Part shown: positions 51,881 to 59,909 of the stretch, piece by piece
Layout: every line of letters starts with the position of its first letter
How positions within the stretch are numbered: position 1 is the stretch's first letter
Origin: an uncultured Bacteroidales bacterium
GTDB lineage: Bacteria; Bacteroidota; Bacteroidia; Bacteroidales; UBA932
Direction: 5' to 3'
NCBI GenBank assembly: GCA_905235675.1
Contig: CAJONC010000003.1
Span: 1 to 64,000, forward strand
Length of the DNA: 64,000 bases
Translations under genes and position numbers: made by a program
Notes under the pieces: model-generated
What the model was told of the DNA's origin: nothing
The model's database searches: none
The model's input: only the letters and a program-made list of their open reading frames with translations

Positions 51881-54047
51881 ACAATGTTATGGAGTGTTTT
51901 CCGGAGGGAAGGGCGTGCCGCCTGCCGCGTGAGTCCGTGTAAACGGCCGCGGTGCCCTCGGGGACGCTAATCACGGCATTGATGCGCTTTCCTTTGCGGT
52001 CGAGTCGGACTTCAATCATTCCAAAAGCGGTGTCCACCCCGCACTCCACGTGCTTGAGCGAACCCATCTGCGGCTTAATGCTGAATTCCCTGAATCCGGG
52101 CTTGAGGGGCTCTATGCCTGCTATACGCTGTCCCATGTGAATTATTCCGTGTCCGCTCCAGGCGTGATTCCTGGAATTTATGTGGTTGCGGTGCTCCCAC
52201 AGGGTGGAGCAATCTTCCTCCATTATGGAGGGATAGAAGGAATGCATGCGCTCCAGGGCCTTGTCCGGCCTGCCCATAATAAAGTAAGCGTCAATCACAT
52301 AGCGCATGAAGTAGGTCTCCGCTTCCTGCCTTTCGTCCAGAACCTTGAGGATTGCATCGTATTTGTCCGGACCGGCGATTCCGGACACTACTGCAAGCGC
52401 CTGGACCCTGTCGTCGGCGGGGCCTTCATAACCCGGAGTCTTGTAGCAGCTGCCTGTCCAGTACAGCCTGTTGTAAGATTCCTTCAGGCGGTCCATTATG
52501 CCCTCGTCCACGCCCACGTCGTCAATTTTGCTGATCTGTCCCGCCATGGCCTGCTCTCCCTTGAGGGCGAGATAATACCAGGGATGCAGCAGCGCCACCT
52601 TGTCTATGTCCTTTCCTGCATCCGCCCAGTTCCAGCCATTGGTGCGCTCCAGCGGAAGGTCGTCAGGGTCAAGTTTCCAGCACTCGTGCAGGTATCTGTG
52701 CACCGCCGGATAGACCAGGGGGATAATGCTGTCGTCGCCGCTGTAGAACCAGTAATTATGGAAGCCGAACCAGCCTACGGAAGCGAGGCTCTGCTGGGCA
52801 AGTTCCTTGAACCAGTTGGAGCAGGGGACAGGAGCGTAGAGGGATCCGTCGGGCATGGCCCAGTTCACCATCTCGAGCATGCCTTTGCGGGCGAGGGCCC
52901 AGGAAGAAGGGCTCAGGGCATAGAATGCTTCGGTGAGTTCATGGACCTCGTCGCCCCACCATTGTGCACGTTCGCGGTCGGGGCAGTCCATGTATGTATC
53001 GCGCATGCACACGTAGAGGGTGCGCTGCGCCTTTTGCCAGTATTCGTTGAGCAGTTCGTCGTCGCAGCGGAAATATCCGCTGAAAGAAGTGTCGTACCCG
53101 GTTTCGCGGAACTGAAGCTTGGTTACGGTAACATCTTCGGGGACAATATAATACATGTAATCCCCGTTCATCCACGGGAGATGCTCGTAGCTCTGGACGC
53201 CTTCTTTCGTGACATATTCCCCGTGCACGCACTTCTCCGTACCCACTGAATCGTGGTCGGTATGCAGCCCTATCAGTCTGCCCGCGGGGGCCTCGAGCTC
53301 CAAGTATGCGGAAAACTGGGCATTGTAGGGGAGTTTGCAGACAAGGGTATCGCCCGAACGGCGCACGGACTCATAGTCCTTCAGGCCGTAGTCTTTCCAG
53401 AGGGGAATGGGGCGGGGGACAAGTTTCCCGAAAGGGGGATCGCCTGGTTTCACGCCTATCTCATAGGCGCTTCCCATATGCTTTGAAGACCCTTTATACC
53501 AGTCGGAATTGTACTTTCGGGCATCATAGCGGACATTGCTTTCGCTGAGACGGTAGTTGGGGGCCTTTCCTGATGCTGTGCCGTATGCGAAGTGCTCGCA
53601 GGCGTCCCAACTGTCGTCGGAAAGAATCTTCACGTTTCCTGCCCTGGCTTCAAAGAGCAGGGCGGGGGTTCCGCTGCTCATGTGGCTGAATCCGCTGCGG
53701 CCGAAATACCAGACAAGAACCGCTATGCAGTTGTTGCCGGGTTTGAGCCATGGGGCGATGTCGACAGTGTCATAATATCCGTCCCCGGGAGCGGGCCCGC
53801 GCTTGAGCCCGCCCTCGAAGACGACCATTTCTCCGTTAATCCACAGCCAGTATTTGCTGTCGGCTGCAATTTTTGCGGGAACTTCGGCAGGAATTTCCTT
53901 GAGCTCCACATTTTTTCGGAAAGCAATCCAGGTGTTGCCGGTTCCGGCGCAGTATGCGCGCGAAATCCATTTGGCTTCCCACTCTTCCGCCGCGAAAACC
54001 TGCAGGGAAAGCAGGGTGAAAATTGCAAGTGACAGCAGCTTTTTCAT
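51879..54047 (-). CDS. GH78-family alpha-L-rhamnosidase-like enzyme (second copy)
   Basis: A 722-residue secreted protein (signal ending LQVFAAE). It opens 'EEWEAKWISRAYCAGTGNTW' and has a sugar-binding-like jelly roll ('YWLWINGEMVVFEGGLKRGP'). The alpha barrel follows with 'RDTYMDCPDRERAQWWGDEV' (DCPxRE acid region), 'VPCSNWFKELAQQSLASVG' and 'CSTLWEHRNHINSRNHAWSG' (catalytic Glu), and a C-terminal beta domain ends it. It is shorter than the GH78 at 34208-36871 and clearly not a recent copy of it. It is last in the six-gene pectin operon, one base after the short GH28-like gene. Confidence 0.85.
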   Translation of the reverse strand: MKKLLSLAIFTLLSLQVFAAEEWEAKWISRAYCAGTGNTWIAFRKNVELKEIPAEVPAKIAADSKYWLWINGEMVVFEGGLKRGPAPGDGYYDTVDIAPWLKPGNNCIAVLVWYFGRSGFSHMSSGTPALLFEARAGNVKILSDDSWDACEHFAYGTASGKAPNYRLSESNVRYDARKYNSDWYKGSSKHMGSAYEIGVKPGDPPFGKLVPRPIPLWKDYGLKDYESVRRSGDTLVCKLPYNAQFSAYLELEAPAGRLIGLHTDHDSVGTEKCVHGEYVTKEGVQSYEHLPWMNGDYMYYIVPEDVTVTKLQFRETGYDTSFSGYFRCDDELLNEYWQKAQRTLYVCMRDTYMDCPDRERAQWWGDEVHELTEAFYALSPSSWALARKGMLEMVNWAMPDGSLYAPVPCSNWFKELAQQSLASVGWFGFHNYWFYSGDDSIIPLVYPAVHRYLHECWKLDPDDLPLERTNGWNWADAGKDIDKVALLHPWYYLALKGEQAMAGQISKIDDVGVDEGIMDRLKESYNRLYWTGSCYKTPGYEGPADDRVQALAVVSGIAGPDKYDAILKVLDERQEAETYFMRYVIDAYFIMGRPDKALERMHSFYPSIMEEDCSTLWEHRNHINSRNHAWSGHGIIHMGQRIAGIEPLKPGFREFSIKPQMGSLKHVECGVDTAFGMIEVRLDRKGKRINAVISVPEGTAAVYTDSRGRRHALPSGKHSITL

Positions 54048-54048
54048 A

Positions 54049-54633
54049 TTATTCCCTGGTGTCAGTGAAGCATCCTTCCACCTTTACATCGCTGTTCACG
54101 GCCTCGTAGAACTTGCTTCCCGTGGCGGCGTTGCGATACAGCACCTTCTGGAGCTTGATGTTCTTGCAGTTCTCAAAGTAGAAAAGGGTGGGAACAGGGG
54201 TTCCTGCGGGAAGATATCCTTTCTCCTTCTGGTCGTTCCAGCTTTGGAGCACGAGTTCTCCGCGGCCGTCCACCACACCGTTTCCGCGGGTAGTATAGAT
54301 GGTGACATTCTCCACTCCTACTGCGTTGAATATGGCCTTCTGCCCTTTGTAGCCATAGATGTTGTCGGTGCCGATGATGTCGGCGGCAGCATCGAGGCGG
54401 ATATTCACACCGCTCTTGAGATTGACGGCTCCGGTGACGAAGCGTCCTACCGAGAAGGTAAGGGTGCCGCCGCCCTGCTCCGCGATGTAATCGATGGCTT
54501 TCTGTATGCTGGTGGTATTGTCGGTGACGCCGTTACTCTTGATGCCGAAGTAGGATACAAGGTATTCCTTTCCCTGTGCGAAACCCGAAATGCAGAGCAA
54601 TGCAGCTGCTGCGAATGCAATTATCTTTTTCAT
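54049..54633 (-). CDS. Short GH28/pectate-lyase-like beta-helix protein (194 aa)
   Basis: A signal peptide (ending ISGFAQ) is followed by 'KEYLVSYFGIKSNGVTDNTT', 'AIDYIAEQGGGTLTFSVGRF' and 'GVVDGRGELVLQSWND'. This is the usual N-terminal third of a GH28-type beta-helix. The protein stops after 'CFTDTRE', before any of the acidic catalytic positions found in its two neighbours. It is either a naturally short binding or helper protein or a truncated enzyme. Reading frame, signal peptide and coupling (stop-start overlap of one base with the upstream gene, one-base gap to GH78) are all intact, so it is probably expressed. Confidence 0.75.
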   Translation of the reverse strand: MKKIIAFAAAALLCISGFAQGKEYLVSYFGIKSNGVTDNTTSIQKAIDYIAEQGGGTLTFSVGRFVTGAVNLKSGVNIRLDAAADIIGTDNIYGYKGQKAIFNAVGVENVTIYTTRGNGVVDGRGELVLQSWNDQKEKGYLPAGTPVPTLFYFENCKNIKLQKVLYRNAATGSKFYEAVNSDVKVEGCFTDTRE

Positions 54634-56126
54634 TATTTCTTGTTCTTGTAATTTTTGACATTGTTGGTTACGATCTGCTTCTTTTTCTTGTCGGCAGTGG
54701 GCTGCGAAATCTGCACGCCCTTGAGGTTTAGCCCGTTCACGTCATCGGCGACAATAGCAGGACGGTAGTCCTCGCCGGCGACGCTTATCTTCACGTTCTC
54801 CATGCTCACGCCTTCCGCGTGACGGATGTAGAAGCCCCATGCGGGCAGTTCCTTCCAGTTGGAGAACTCGGGATAGCTCTTTTCCAGTTCGGGAATGGCT
54901 TCGAGTTCGGCCTTGGTGGTTCCGCGGAAAGCATAATCGGGATCCGCCTGTCCGGGATAGACAATGGTGATGTTCTCGAGGCGGATGTTCTGTATGGGCA
55001 TTCCGGGGATTCCCTGAATGCCGCTCGGGCAGACGTTGCGGGGGAGATCCTCCACGGGGCCCTCATAGCTGTAACCTGCATCTGGTTTGTCGAAAGGAAC
55101 TTCGGCGTAGACGTTCTTGATGACGATGTCCTTCATGTAAGGATTCTCGCCGGGACGGCGGGAGCCGGTGCGGATGAAGATGGGATTGCCGGTGTGAATG
55201 CTGGTAAGCCCGTCTATTTCAACATCTTCTATGGATGCTCCGTCGACGGTCGCGATGGTGAGGGCGGAACGGTAGGTGTCGTAGATGTACATGTTCTTGA
55301 AACGGAAGTGCCTGAACTTGCCGAGGGTGTAGGTGCCGAACTTGATGCCGTTGGCGCTGGACCTTCCGCGGCAGTTCTCCACGAGTATGTTCTCGCTCAG
55401 GCCGTCCTTGCTGTGGCTCTTGAAGCAGTAAACATCGTCGGCGGCGTCGAAGTCGCAGTTGCGGATAACTACGTCGGAGCAGTCCACTATGTCGATACCG
55501 TCGTTGTTCCAGTAGGATTTGGCGTCAACCTTCACTCCGTCCACGAGGATGTTGCGGCACTTGTCGTACTGCTGGTTCCAGCTGGCGGGGTCGCGCAGGG
55601 TGATGTCCCTGACGGTGATGCCGTCGCACTTGAAGAAGTGCAGGTTTTCGGGGCGCTTGGCTTCCTGCAGGCGGTCGAGCACGAGGGGGTCTTTGATGAG
55701 CCCGAGGTGTGCATAATCGACGCCCTTGGTGGCAACCTGGAAGCCGCGGCAGTTAATCTCGCCCTTTCCGGTGATGCCGATATTCTTCTGCTTGATGCTG
55801 AATACCATCGATGTCCATTTGGCGTCGGGATCACGCACGTAGTCCCAGGGGTTCAGCGAACCGAGAAGGCGGGAGCCCTCTTCGATGTGAAGTGTCACGT
55901 CGGACTTGATGTAGATGGTGCCGGTCACAAAGTCGCCGCCCTTGAGGATGAGACGGCCGCCTCCGTTGGCGGAGATAAAGTCAATCGCTGCCTGGAGGGA
56001 AGCGGTGTTCAGGGTCTGGCCGTCGGCCTTGGCCCCGAAATCGGTGGCGAGATAATCCTTGGCGCCTGCGCTGAACGAAAGGGCAGCGAGGCAGAGGATA
56101 GCCGCAAGTTTGAAAATTTTCTTCAT
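54633..56126 (-). CDS. GH28-like polygalacturonase-type beta-helix enzyme (tandem copy 2)
   Basis: A 497-residue secreted protein (signal ending FSAGAK). It opens 'DYLATDFGAKADGQTLNTAS', then the helix coils. The GH28-like acidic positions are 'YWNNDGIDIVDCSDV' (NxD) and 'DFDAADDVYCFKSHS' (DD). The place of the usual GHG motif is taken by 'GRSSANGIKFGTYT', without histidine. C-terminal 'ELEAIPELEKSYPEFSNWKE' is shared word for word with copy 1. It probably acts on galacturonic-acid- or rhamnose-containing oligosaccharides. Six bases separate it from copy 1. Confidence 0.82.
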   Translation of the reverse strand: MKKIFKLAAILCLAALSFSAGAKDYLATDFGAKADGQTLNTASLQAAIDFISANGGGRLILKGGDFVTGTIYIKSDVTLHIEEGSRLLGSLNPWDYVRDPDAKWTSMVFSIKQKNIGITGKGEINCRGFQVATKGVDYAHLGLIKDPLVLDRLQEAKRPENLHFFKCDGITVRDITLRDPASWNQQYDKCRNILVDGVKVDAKSYWNNDGIDIVDCSDVVIRNCDFDAADDVYCFKSHSKDGLSENILVENCRGRSSANGIKFGTYTLGKFRHFRFKNMYIYDTYRSALTIATVDGASIEDVEIDGLTSIHTGNPIFIRTGSRRPGENPYMKDIVIKNVYAEVPFDKPDAGYSYEGPVEDLPRNVCPSGIQGIPGMPIQNIRLENITIVYPGQADPDYAFRGTTKAELEAIPELEKSYPEFSNWKELPAWGFYIRHAEGVSMENVKISVAGEDYRPAIVADDVNGLNLKGVQISQPTADKKKKQIVTNNVKNYKNKK

Positions 56127-56132
56127 TCCGTT

Positions 56133-57617
56133 TTATTTGTTTTTATAGTTTTTAACCTTGTTCAGGACAATCTGTTTCTTGTTTTTGGGGGCGCTGTCCT
56201 GCACGATCTTCACCCCTTCGAGCACCAGTCCGTTCACATCGTCGGCGACTATCGCGGGACGGTAGTCCGCATCTTCCACCACAAGGGTGACATTCTTGAA
56301 TCTGATATTGTCGGCATGGCGGATGTAGAAGCCCCATGCGGGCAGTTCCTTCCAGTTGGAGAATTCCGGATAGCTCTTTTCCAGTTCGGGAATGGCCTCC
56401 AGTTCGGCCTTCGACGAGCCGCAGTATGCGTAGTCGGGGTCGGCATTGCCCGGATAGTGGATCTCCACGTTTTCCAGGCTTACGTTCTGTATGCGCAGCT
56501 CGGGTACGCCCTGTATGCCGCTGGGGCAGATGTTGCGCGGAAGGTCTTCCACCGGCCCCTCATACATGTATCCTGCATCGGGCTTGTCGAAAGGTACCTC
56601 GGCGTATACGTTCTTTATGGTGATATTCCGCAGGCAGGGAGCTTCTCCGCCGTTGCGGGTGCCGGTGCGCAGGAAGATGGGATTGCCCGTATGTATGCTG
56701 CGCAGTCCGTCTATCTCGATGTTCTCGATCAAGGCGCCGTCCACGCTTGCGATGGTTATCGCGGAACGGTAGGTGTCATAAATTTCGATGTTGCGGAAGG
56801 TGAAGTTGCGGAAGGTGCCGCGTGTGACCGTGCCGAACTTGATTCCGTTGGCGCTCGAACGCCCCCTGCAGTTCTCCACGAGTATGTTTTCGCTGACTCC
56901 GTAGGGCACGTGGCTCTTGAAGCAGAAAACGTCGTCGGAAGCGTCGAAGTCGCAGTCGCGTATTATTACGTCGGAGCAGTCGACCACGTCGAGTCCGTCG
57001 TTGTTCCAATAGCACTTGGAATCCACTTTCACCCTTTCAATCAGCAGATTGCGGCACTGGTCGTACTGCTGGTTCCAGCTGGCTGGATTGTTGATGCTGA
57101 TATCCTGTACCGTAATGCCGTTGCAGCGGTAGAAATGGATGTTCTCCGGACGGATCTCGCCGCCAACCCTGTCAAGGCGGAGATCGTCTTTCACCAGGCC
57201 TTTGTGTGCATTCTCAACCACATTGTAGCCCACCTGGAAACCCTGGCAGTCGAGGGCGCCCTTTCCGGTTATCGCTATGTTTTCCTGGCCCACTGCAAGC
57301 AGGAGGGCGGTCCACTTGGCATCGGGGTCGCGCTGATAGTCCCAGGGGTTGAGGGATCCGAGAAGGCGGGAGCCTTCTTCAATGTGAAGGTCGACTCCGG
57401 ATTTGAGATAGAGGGTTCCGCAGAGGAAGTCGCCTCCGCCAAGGACAAGTCTTCCTCCCCCGTTTGCGGAGATGAAGTCAATCGCTGCCTGGAGGGAAGC
57501 GGTGTTCAGGGTGATACCGTCAGGCTTAGCCCCGAAGTCCCCCGCGAGATAGTCCTTGGCAGGAGCCTGCCAGGCAATCAGCAGAATGGCTGTAAGTATT
57601 GTCAGAAGTCTTCGCAT
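56133..57617 (-). CDS. GH28-like polygalacturonase-type beta-helix enzyme (tandem copy 1)
   Basis: A 494-residue secreted protein, signal ending WQAPAK, then 'DYLAGDFGAKPDGITLNTAS'. It is collinear with copy 2 along its whole length. The acidic positions are 'YWNNDGLDVVDCSDV' and 'DFDASDDVFCFKSHV', with 'GRSSANGIKFGTVT' where GHG would be. The C-terminal 100 residues differ from copy 2 mainly at surface positions. The two arose by tandem duplication but have diverged enough for different specificity. The gene starts three bases after the GH3 stop. Confidence 0.82.
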   Translation of the reverse strand: MRRLLTILTAILLIAWQAPAKDYLAGDFGAKPDGITLNTASLQAAIDFISANGGGRLVLGGGDFLCGTLYLKSGVDLHIEEGSRLLGSLNPWDYQRDPDAKWTALLLAVGQENIAITGKGALDCQGFQVGYNVVENAHKGLVKDDLRLDRVGGEIRPENIHFYRCNGITVQDISINNPASWNQQYDQCRNLLIERVKVDSKCYWNNDGLDVVDCSDVIIRDCDFDASDDVFCFKSHVPYGVSENILVENCRGRSSANGIKFGTVTRGTFRNFTFRNIEIYDTYRSAITIASVDGALIENIEIDGLRSIHTGNPIFLRTGTRNGGEAPCLRNITIKNVYAEVPFDKPDAGYMYEGPVEDLPRNICPSGIQGVPELRIQNVSLENVEIHYPGNADPDYAYCGSSKAELEAIPELEKSYPEFSNWKELPAWGFYIRHADNIRFKNVTLVVEDADYRPAIVADDVNGLVLEGVKIVQDSAPKNKKQIVLNKVKNYKNK

Positions 57618-57620
57618 ATA

Positions 57621-59909
57621 TTATTCAATTACTTTCAAAGATACGCAATTTAGATCAGAATCCGCAGAGGAAGAACCTATCATTATGGTAAAATCTCCCG
57701 GTTCGACCTCCCAGCGCTCCTTCGCTCCCCAGCAGGCGAGCATTTCCGGAGTAATATCGAAACTCATGCGGATGCTTTCTCCTGCTTTCAGGAACACTTT
57801 CCTGAATCCCTTCAGTTCCTTTACGGGGCGGGTTACCGAGCCGTATTCGTCGCGTATGTAAAGCTGGGCGGTTTCCGCACCGTCGGAGGGGCCGTCGTTG
57901 GTAAGGGTGAAGTTCACGGTAACACTTTCATTTGCAGTAATTTCGCTCTTGGAAAGAGTCGGCTCGCCGTAGTTGAAGGAGCTGTAGCTGAGGCCGAAGC
58001 CGAAGGGGTAGAGGGGCCCCTGCTCAGCGAGGGCGAAATGCCTGGAGTACTGAGAATGTTTGTGGTTGTAGACGCACTGGATCTGTCCTGCGTTGCGGGG
58101 AACGGTGACCGGAAGCTTTCCGGAAGGATTCACCTTGCCGCTGACAATCTCCGCCAGGGCCTGCCCTCCGAACATTCCGGGCTCCCAGGCCTCCACGATT
58201 GCATTCACTGAAGGACTTTCTGCAGCCCATTCCAGACCGAGGGCCCGGCCGCTCATCAGGATGAGCACGGTGGGCCGGCCGGAGGCGGCCACCGCTTCCA
58301 GCAGTTCCTGCTGGCGGCCGGGCAGCGCGATGTTGTCGCGGTCGCAGTTCTCGCCGCAGGTGCGTCCGAAAGCGGAATAACGCTGGGAGTTGTCGCCGAG
58401 AACCAGGATGTTGACATCTGCCTGGCGGGCCTTCGCGGCGGCCTGGCGAATTCCGGCATCGTCCACTGCGGTCACGCGTCCGCGGAAGCACATGGTGTCT
58501 ATCCTTGCATAGGGGAATTCGGCCTGAAGGCCTTCGAATACCGTGATTACGTCGTCATCATCCTGCGGCACCACCCAGTCGCCCAGTATGGTCTGGCTGT
58601 CGGCATTCGGCCCGCAGAGGAATATCTTCTTCAGTTCCCTTCCGGGTTTCAGGGGAAGTATGCCGTCGTTTTTAAGCAGCACTATTCCCTCGCGGGCTGC
58701 ATCCAGGGAGGTCTGCAGATGCTCCGCGGGTTTTTCGTAGCTGCGGTCTTCCGGCACAGGAGGAACGGGATTTTCGAACAGCCCGAGTTCGAACTTGAGC
58801 CTGAGTATCTTCCCCGCAGCTTCGTCGATGCGATTTTCGGGGATTCGTCCGCTCCTTACACCGTCCAGCACCGATTCAAAATAATTGTCGCCCTGCATGT
58901 GCATGTCTATTCCGGATTCAACCGAAACCTTGAATGCTTCGTCTTCCGACGGCACCCAGTGGTGCATGCTGTGCAGCCGCTCTATGTCCATCCAGTCGCT
59001 CACCACGAACCCGTCGAAACCGAGTTCGCCGCGCAGCAGGCCTTCTATCAGTTCTTTGTTGCCGTGGCAGGGAATGCCGTTCAGTTCATTGTGGGCCGTC
59101 ATCACGGTCGCAACCTTGCCCTCCTTCACCGCCACCTCGAACGGAGGCAGGTGAATCTCGCGCATCTTGCGCTCGCTCATGTCCATGGGCGAGGCGTTCA
59201 GTCCGCCGAAAGGTTCTCCTCCGCCTATCAGGTGCTTGGCGCAGGCCGCCACCTTACCTTCGGAGAAGTTGCGGTTGCGGCCCTGGAGCCCCCAGATTGA
59301 ATATTTTCCCATCTGCGATACCAGATAAGGGTCTTCGCCGAAGGTCTCGCCCATACGGCCCCAGCGGGCGTCGCGGGCCACGTCAAGATTGGGTGCGAAG
59401 GTCCAGTAAAGCCCGGTGTGGCGCATCTCCGTTGCAGTCTGCGAGCCGATTGTCTCCATTATTTCGGGATGGAAGCTGGAGGCGAGGTTGATGGGGGAGG
59501 GGTATACCGTGCAGCCTTTGCGAAGTCCGTTGCCGTGAATTGCGTCTATGCCGAGCAGCAGGGGAATGCCGAGGCGCGATTCCTGCGCCATTTCCTGCAG
59601 GGCGTGCGCTTCCTCGCCGGTGAGTACGTGCAGGAAGGCGCCCACGCGGCCGTGGCGTACCTTATCGGCCATGTTGGGATCGCCGAGGTTGTCGTCGGAT
59701 GCATCTATGTTCTTGTAAGGCGAACCCTGGTCGGGCGGCACATAGCACGGGCCTACGTACTGGCACATCTGGCCAATCTTCTCTTCCAGAGTCATCTCCT
59801 TGAGAATCAGTCTGGTGCGCTTCTCGGGCGAGAGCGATGCGTCCCTCCAGTCGCCACGCGAACACGAGGCGGCAAGAAGCACGGCGGCAATCAACAGGTA
59901 TTTTTTCAT
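57621..59909 (-). CDS. GH3 beta-glycosidase lipoprotein
   Basis: A 762-residue protein, signal MKKYLLIAAVLLAASCSRGD (lipobox). Domain 1 barrel: 'KIGQMCQYVGPCYVPPDQGS', 'ARDARWGRMGETFGEDPYLV', and the nucleophile in 'DGFVVSDWMDIERLHSMH'. Domain 2: 'GIVLLKNDGILPLKPGRELK' and 'ILVLGDNSQRYSAFGRTCGE'. The fibronectin-III-like tail is 'YPFGFGLSYSSFNYGEP' to 'GDFTIMIGSSSADSDL'. It is complete and normal in length; it removes terminal beta-linked glucose, xylose or galactose. It overlaps the end of GH31 by one base. Confidence 0.93.
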   Translation of the reverse strand: MKKYLLIAAVLLAASCSRGDWRDASLSPEKRTRLILKEMTLEEKIGQMCQYVGPCYVPPDQGSPYKNIDASDDNLGDPNMADKVRHGRVGAFLHVLTGEEAHALQEMAQESRLGIPLLLGIDAIHGNGLRKGCTVYPSPINLASSFHPEIMETIGSQTATEMRHTGLYWTFAPNLDVARDARWGRMGETFGEDPYLVSQMGKYSIWGLQGRNRNFSEGKVAACAKHLIGGGEPFGGLNASPMDMSERKMREIHLPPFEVAVKEGKVATVMTAHNELNGIPCHGNKELIEGLLRGELGFDGFVVSDWMDIERLHSMHHWVPSEDEAFKVSVESGIDMHMQGDNYFESVLDGVRSGRIPENRIDEAAGKILRLKFELGLFENPVPPVPEDRSYEKPAEHLQTSLDAAREGIVLLKNDGILPLKPGRELKKIFLCGPNADSQTILGDWVVPQDDDDVITVFEGLQAEFPYARIDTMCFRGRVTAVDDAGIRQAAAKARQADVNILVLGDNSQRYSAFGRTCGENCDRDNIALPGRQQELLEAVAASGRPTVLILMSGRALGLEWAAESPSVNAIVEAWEPGMFGGQALAEIVSGKVNPSGKLPVTVPRNAGQIQCVYNHKHSQYSRHFALAEQGPLYPFGFGLSYSSFNYGEPTLSKSEITANESVTVNFTLTNDGPSDGAETAQLYIRDEYGSVTRPVKELKGFRKVFLKAGESIRMSFDITPEMLACWGAKERWEVEPGDFTIMIGSSSADSDLNCVSLKVIE

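Noticed and set aside
54819-57653. 944-residue plus-strand ORF
   Set aside because: It is the antisense shadow of the two GH28-like genes, whose duplication makes the shadow look internally repeated. Its composition is not protein-like.
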